Shown one piece after another: positions 33,541-33,942 of a stretch of 33,942 nt of DNA. The notes under the pieces are model-generated. The model was not told where the DNA came from, did no database searches, and was given only the letters and a program-made list of their open reading frames with translations. Origin of the DNA: Deltaproteobacteria bacterium HGW-Deltaproteobacteria-15 (GTDB taxonomy: Bacteria > Desulfobacterota > DSM-4660 > Desulfatiglandales > HGW-15); the NCBI GenBank assembly GCA_002840535.1, contig PHBH01000073.1:1-33942 (forward strand), read 5' to 3'. Each line of letters opens with the position of its first letter. Position 1 is the stretch's first letter. The translations under genes were made by a program, and so were the position numbers.

Positions 33541-33942
<402 letters not shown>

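Overview
The window is a dense bacterial chromosome segment, most likely from an anaerobic member of the Desulfobacterota (old Deltaproteobacteria). The basis is gene content and style: a soluble multi-PAS hybrid histidine kinase, a lipoate ligase fused to DUF116 beside two radical-SAM enzymes, OpgG next to a secreted lytic transglycosylase, and many repeats between genes. This is an inference; the partial 23S rRNA at the right edge would settle it.

Layout. 1-6600: a membrane-anchored spermidine-synthase-like gene, then a scarred accessory patch. The patch holds a hybrid histidine kinase, a phage-integrase C-terminal fragment with a copy of the tRNA-Glu 3' end beside it, a truncated nucleotidyltransferase, a small Cys-rich protein gene, and a second diverged copy of the 3' end of the first gene. 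6674-6826: tRNA-Glu(CUC) and tRNA-Gln(CUG), minus strand. 6984-11775: an export-type ABC system (AttH/CrtC-like secreted protein, FtsX-type permease, LolD-type ATPase). 11928-18802: a full peptide ABC importer (oppA-B-C-D-F order, minus strand) in which oppD has a single-base frameshift. 19085-20047: queuosine salvage gene (DUF2419/Qng1), divergent from oppA. 20296-21486: class V aminotransferase. 21692-27176: two radical-SAM proteins, a geranylgeranyl-reductase-family flavoprotein and an LplA-LplB-DUF116 fusion. I read these four as an alternative lipoate assembly cluster of the LipS1/LipS2/LipT/sLpl type. 27319-29625: MBL-fold hydrolase, hotdog thioesterase and PrmA-like methyltransferase. 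29927-33169: divergent lytic transglycosylase and opgG with back-to-back sigma70-type promoters. 33301-33942: bidirectional terminator, 5S rRNA and the 3' end of 23S rRNA (minus strand).

The most striking feature is between the genes. Most gaps from about 6.9 kb rightwards hold short degenerate arrays with a 7-9 base period (for example CGAGGNN, ATCCTGN, CAGRRGN, TTCGAAN, GTTCAGN, CTCTGCGN). In most of these gaps the array appears twice in inverted orientation, so the gap can fold as a long imperfect hairpin. The motif differs from gap to gap, but the two arms within one gap usually match. In several places the array runs into the start or end of a gene and is translated. Four other palindromes of the genome-wide interspersed kind are also present.
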